A stretch of 64,000 nucleotides of DNA from contig NZ_CP069812.1 of the NCBI RefSeq assembly GCF_016894385.1, positions 1,798,001-1,862,000 of the forward strand. The letters run 5' to 3'. Positions 62,330 to 64,000 of this stretch are shown in pieces. The position numbers were made by a program, and so were the translations under genes. The number at the start of each line of letters is the position of its first letter. Within the stretch, counting starts at the first letter, position 1. Below the pieces are notes generated by a model. It did not search any database, was not told the DNA's origin, and was given only the letters and a program-made list of their open reading frames with translations. This DNA comes from Cupriavidus oxalaticus (GTDB lineage: Bacteria; Pseudomonadota; Gammaproteobacteria; Burkholderiales; Burkholderiaceae).

Positions 62330-62827
62330 ATGCACCGCACCGACGAATCACTTTCGGAGCAGGAACCGGCAGCCATCCACGAACCCCGACTTTGGCGAGA
62401 CAAGGGTTGGACTGCCCGAGTGATCAAGAACGAGGATGGCGACGGCTGGGCTGTCGAAATGATCCGGGATGGCAGCGCAGAACCGGCGCTGGTCGGTCCC
62501 TGGACCATGGGACGCAACAAGGTCGATCCGAAGCCGCTCGATGCCACGGCTCACCAAACGCTGGTCAAGACCGCCACCGAAGTCATTCGGCGGCATGAGC
62601 AGCAACTGCACGCGCAACTCAACAAGCAGACCAGCTTCGACACCGAATCCGGAGCCGTCACCGTGAAGCTCGTCGTTACGCCGGATGAATTCGAGCCTTT
62701 CGGTACGCTTACGGCGGTGGATCCCTTCGGGGATGTGATTGCGACCGTCAAGGTATCGCCAGATTTTCGCCTGACGCGGGACAGCGCCGCCCGCTGGGCG
62801 GCTGATGGCTATGGCAAGGTTCGCTGA
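62330..62827 (+). CDS. Conserved-type hypothetical protein, 165 residues
   Basis: A soluble protein I do not recognise. It begins MHRTDESLSEQEPAAIHEPRLW and continues WRDKGWTARVIKNEDGDGWAVEMIRDG, a beta-rich domain with several Trp. A central helix follows (ALVKTATEVIRRHEQQLHAQLN), then a second beta part. No signal peptide. The upstream part of the same frame overlaps the amidohydrolase and receptor genes, so only the last 165 codons are real. An AGAGA site precedes the ATG at 62330. Function unknown. Confidence 0.65.
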   Translation: MHRTDESLSEQEPAAIHEPRLWRDKGWTARVIKNEDGDGWAVEMIRDGSAEPALVGPWTMGRNKVDPKPLDATAHQTLVKTATEVIRRHEQQLHAQLNKQTSFDTESGAVTVKLVVTPDEFEPFGTLTAVDPFGDVIATVKVSPDFRLTRDSAARWAADGYGKVR

Positions 62828-62903
62828 CGTCGCACACGGTTCCCCGGAGCGGCCAATAGCCGTTGCTGGAGATTGGTAAGGCACCTGCAATGCCGCCTCC
62901 TGG

Positions 62904-63172
62904 TCAGCCCCCTGGCTGGAAGCGATTGGCGAGTTCTTCGACGATCGAGGCCTGTAGCCTGTCGCGGGAAACCTTGAGTGGATCACGATCCGCGGTCGAT
63001 GCCATCCAACGCTTGAAGTCGACAAACGCGCTTGGACTGATCGTTGTCATCCGAGCCATCCGTCCGGTGACGGAAACGATGGGCGCCGAGAATGGCGCTG
63101 ATCCGAGCAAGACATTGGCGCGTCGCGCCTGGACAGCCCGGAGGGCATCTTCATCGTCGGTCAGTTGAAGCG
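62904..63172 (-). pseudogene. 5'-truncated nucleotidyltransferase-fold remnant
   Basis: The reverse strand spells LTDDEDALRAVQARRANVLLG, then APIVSVTGRMARMTTISPSAFVDFKRWMA, then RDPLKVSRDRLQASIVEEL. This resembles the C-terminal end of GSU2403-type nucleotidyltransferase-fold proteins, where the phrase is (F/L)HKRWLA...RDPLKxxRDRxQA. The N-terminal catalytic part is missing. A frame of 136 codons is open to 63314 but its start is unrelated sequence. Probably a decayed gene. Confidence 0.5.
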
Positions 63173-63294
63173 GGTGGGGACCTGAAGGATGGATACGAGG
63201 ATGTCTGGCGCTCGTCCGACGCGGACCGCGCGGTTCAGCCGCCTCCGATCGGCCGGGCACCGCCAGTCCCTGTCCCCTGACCATAGGAGGTGAC

Positions 63295-63627
63295 ATGTCC
63301 GAGGCATTTACCACCTTGTTCTACCTCCTCGTGGGCCATGCGCTCGCCGACTACCCCCTGCAGGGTGACTTCCTGGCCAATGGGAAAAACCGCAACACGC
63401 CCCTCGGCAAGGTTTTCTGGCCACATGCCTTGTTCGCCCATTCGATGATCCATGGCGGATTCGTCGCCGTGATCACCGGCCATGTGTGGCTCGGCATCGC
63501 CGAGGCGGCGATTCACGCGGCCACCGACTGGCTGAAGTGTGAGAAGCGGATCTCGTTGCGCTTGGACCAATTCGTGCACTACGGCTCCAAGGTCGCGTGG
63601 GCGCTCATCACGTGGTGGATGGCATGA
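63295..63627 (+). CDS. DUF3307 family membrane protein
   Basis: A 110-residue protein matching DUF3307. The phrase LLVGHALADYPLQGDFLANGKN is the family signature. Three hydrophobic segments are visible (FTTLFYLLVGHALADY, HGGFVAVITGHVWLGIAEAAIHAATDWL, KVAWALITWWMA). AGGAGG lies 6 bp before the ATG. The family often travels on phages and mobile elements; its function is unknown. Confidence 0.85.
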   Translation: MSEAFTTLFYLLVGHALADYPLQGDFLANGKNRNTPLGKVFWPHALFAHSMIHGGFVAVITGHVWLGIAEAAIHAATDWLKCEKRISLRLDQFVHYGSKVAWALITWWMA

Positions 63628-63692
63628 CGCGTCTCGATCCTGGATCGCCAGCCTTGAACAATTGCCGTCACGCATGCTCGTGCTTGCGCCGC

Positions 63693-64000
63693 TCAATTGC
63701 CGAAGCGGGCCGGATCGTACGGCCGGGGATCCACGTAAGGCGTCTCGCCGTCGATCAGTTCGGCGAGCAGCCGCGCTGTGGCGGGGCCGAGGGTAAAGCC
63801 CTGGTGCGCATGTCCGAAGTGGAACCACAGGCCCGGATGGCGCGGGGCCCGGCCCACTACCGGGCGCATGTCGGCCACGCAGGGCCGCGCGCCCAGCCAG
63901 GGGGTGTCCTCGACGGGGGCGCCGAGCTCCACCAACTCGCTGGCATGGCGCTCGGCCCGCAAAAGCTGCACCGGCGTGGGCGGCGCATCGTGGCGGGCGA
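63693..64000 (-). CDS. FAD-dependent amino-acid dehydrogenase, C-terminal part (N-terminus off the right edge)
   Basis: About 102 C-terminal residues of a DadA/GlyOx-type FAD oxidoreductase. DTPWLGARPCVADMRPVVGRAPRHPGLWFHFGHAHQGFTLGPATARLLAELIDGE is the hallmark FAD-binding C-terminal segment. The stop is at 63693 and the frame runs off the right edge. Its neighbours give no hint of substrate; D-amino acids or N-methylated amino acids are usual. Confidence 0.85.
   Translation of the reverse strand, partial: ARHDAPPTPVQLLRAERHASELVELGAPVEDTPWLGARPCVADMRPVVGRAPRHPGLWFHFGHAHQGFTLGPATARLLAELIDGETPYVDPRPYDPARFGN

Noticed and set aside
60992..62827. A 611-codon forward frame running through the amidohydrolase and receptor region
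   Set aside because: Only its last 165 codons lie outside other genes and have a start with plausible spacing; the rest is a shadow of the receptor.

Overview
The window looks like chromosome or megaplasmid of a high-GC betaproteobacterium of the order Burkholderiales, most like Cupriavidus or Ralstonia. The evidence is four orphan Bug/TctC-type periplasmic solute receptors, a Burkholderiales-type porin, many IclR, LysR, TetR, GntR and LacI regulators placed beside small catabolic operons, and GC-rich codon use throughout. No rRNA, tRNA, CRISPR array or intact insertion sequence was recognised. The genus is an inference from gene content.

Region by region. (1) 1-5529 is a leftward operon: a Bug receptor, two tandem paralogous metallo-beta-lactamase-fold proteins, an epoxide-hydrolase-like hydrolase and an IclR regulator cut by the window edge. 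Two identical 15-bp palindromes lie at its head. (2) 5530-7745 holds a frameshifted, truncated integrase, a DUF4239 membrane protein and non-coding sequence. (3) 7746-13886 has a Bug receptor and a TetR regulator transcribed divergently, then a small HTH protein and a Rieske oxygenase. Matching 18-bp palindromes sit in front of both units. A porin and a second IclR regulator follow. (4) 14740-18934 has a LysR regulator divergent from argC, an AI-2E-family transporter, a glutathione S-transferase and a 50-residue membrane peptide. (5) 19276-26413 is a complete RND efflux operon (adaptor, pump, outer-membrane channel) and an MDR-type oxidoreductase.

(6) 26935-41209 is the most unusual part. It is one tightly packed rightward block of eight genes: a PhyH-type Fe(II)/2-oxoglutarate dioxygenase, a 163-residue unknown protein, a glycine-rich repeat protein, a protein resembling ABBA-type prenyltransferases, a 2697-residue RHS/YD-repeat protein, an alpha/alpha-toroid protein with a DxDD motif as in class II terpene cyclases, a stand-alone acyltransferase, and a cytochrome P450. 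The last four genes are joined by 4-bp ATGA overlaps. I read it as a candidate undescribed system that couples a giant RHS protein to terpenoid or meroterpenoid-like tailoring enzymes.

(7) 41242-50994 is a CoA-thioester catabolic region: two enoyl-CoA hydratases, acyl-CoA dehydrogenase, acyl-CoA ligase, a citryl-CoA-lyase-like protein, thioesterase, RidA, flavin reductase and a Bug receptor. Five copies of a CGAAAACGTTTTCG-like palindrome lie before its transcription units and before a LacI-family gene in the middle, so it looks like a local regulon. (8) 51722-58527 is a two-gene unit: an M48 metalloprotease and an 1859-residue DUF4011/helicase/Vsr-like/WGR protein that resembles known anti-phage proteins. 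(9) 58544-62165 has a GntR/FCD regulator divergent from an amidohydrolase and a Bug receptor, with two TGGTnnACCA operators between them. (10) 62330-64000 has small conserved proteins, a nucleotidyltransferase remnant and the C-terminal end of a FAD-dependent amino-acid dehydrogenase cut by the right edge.
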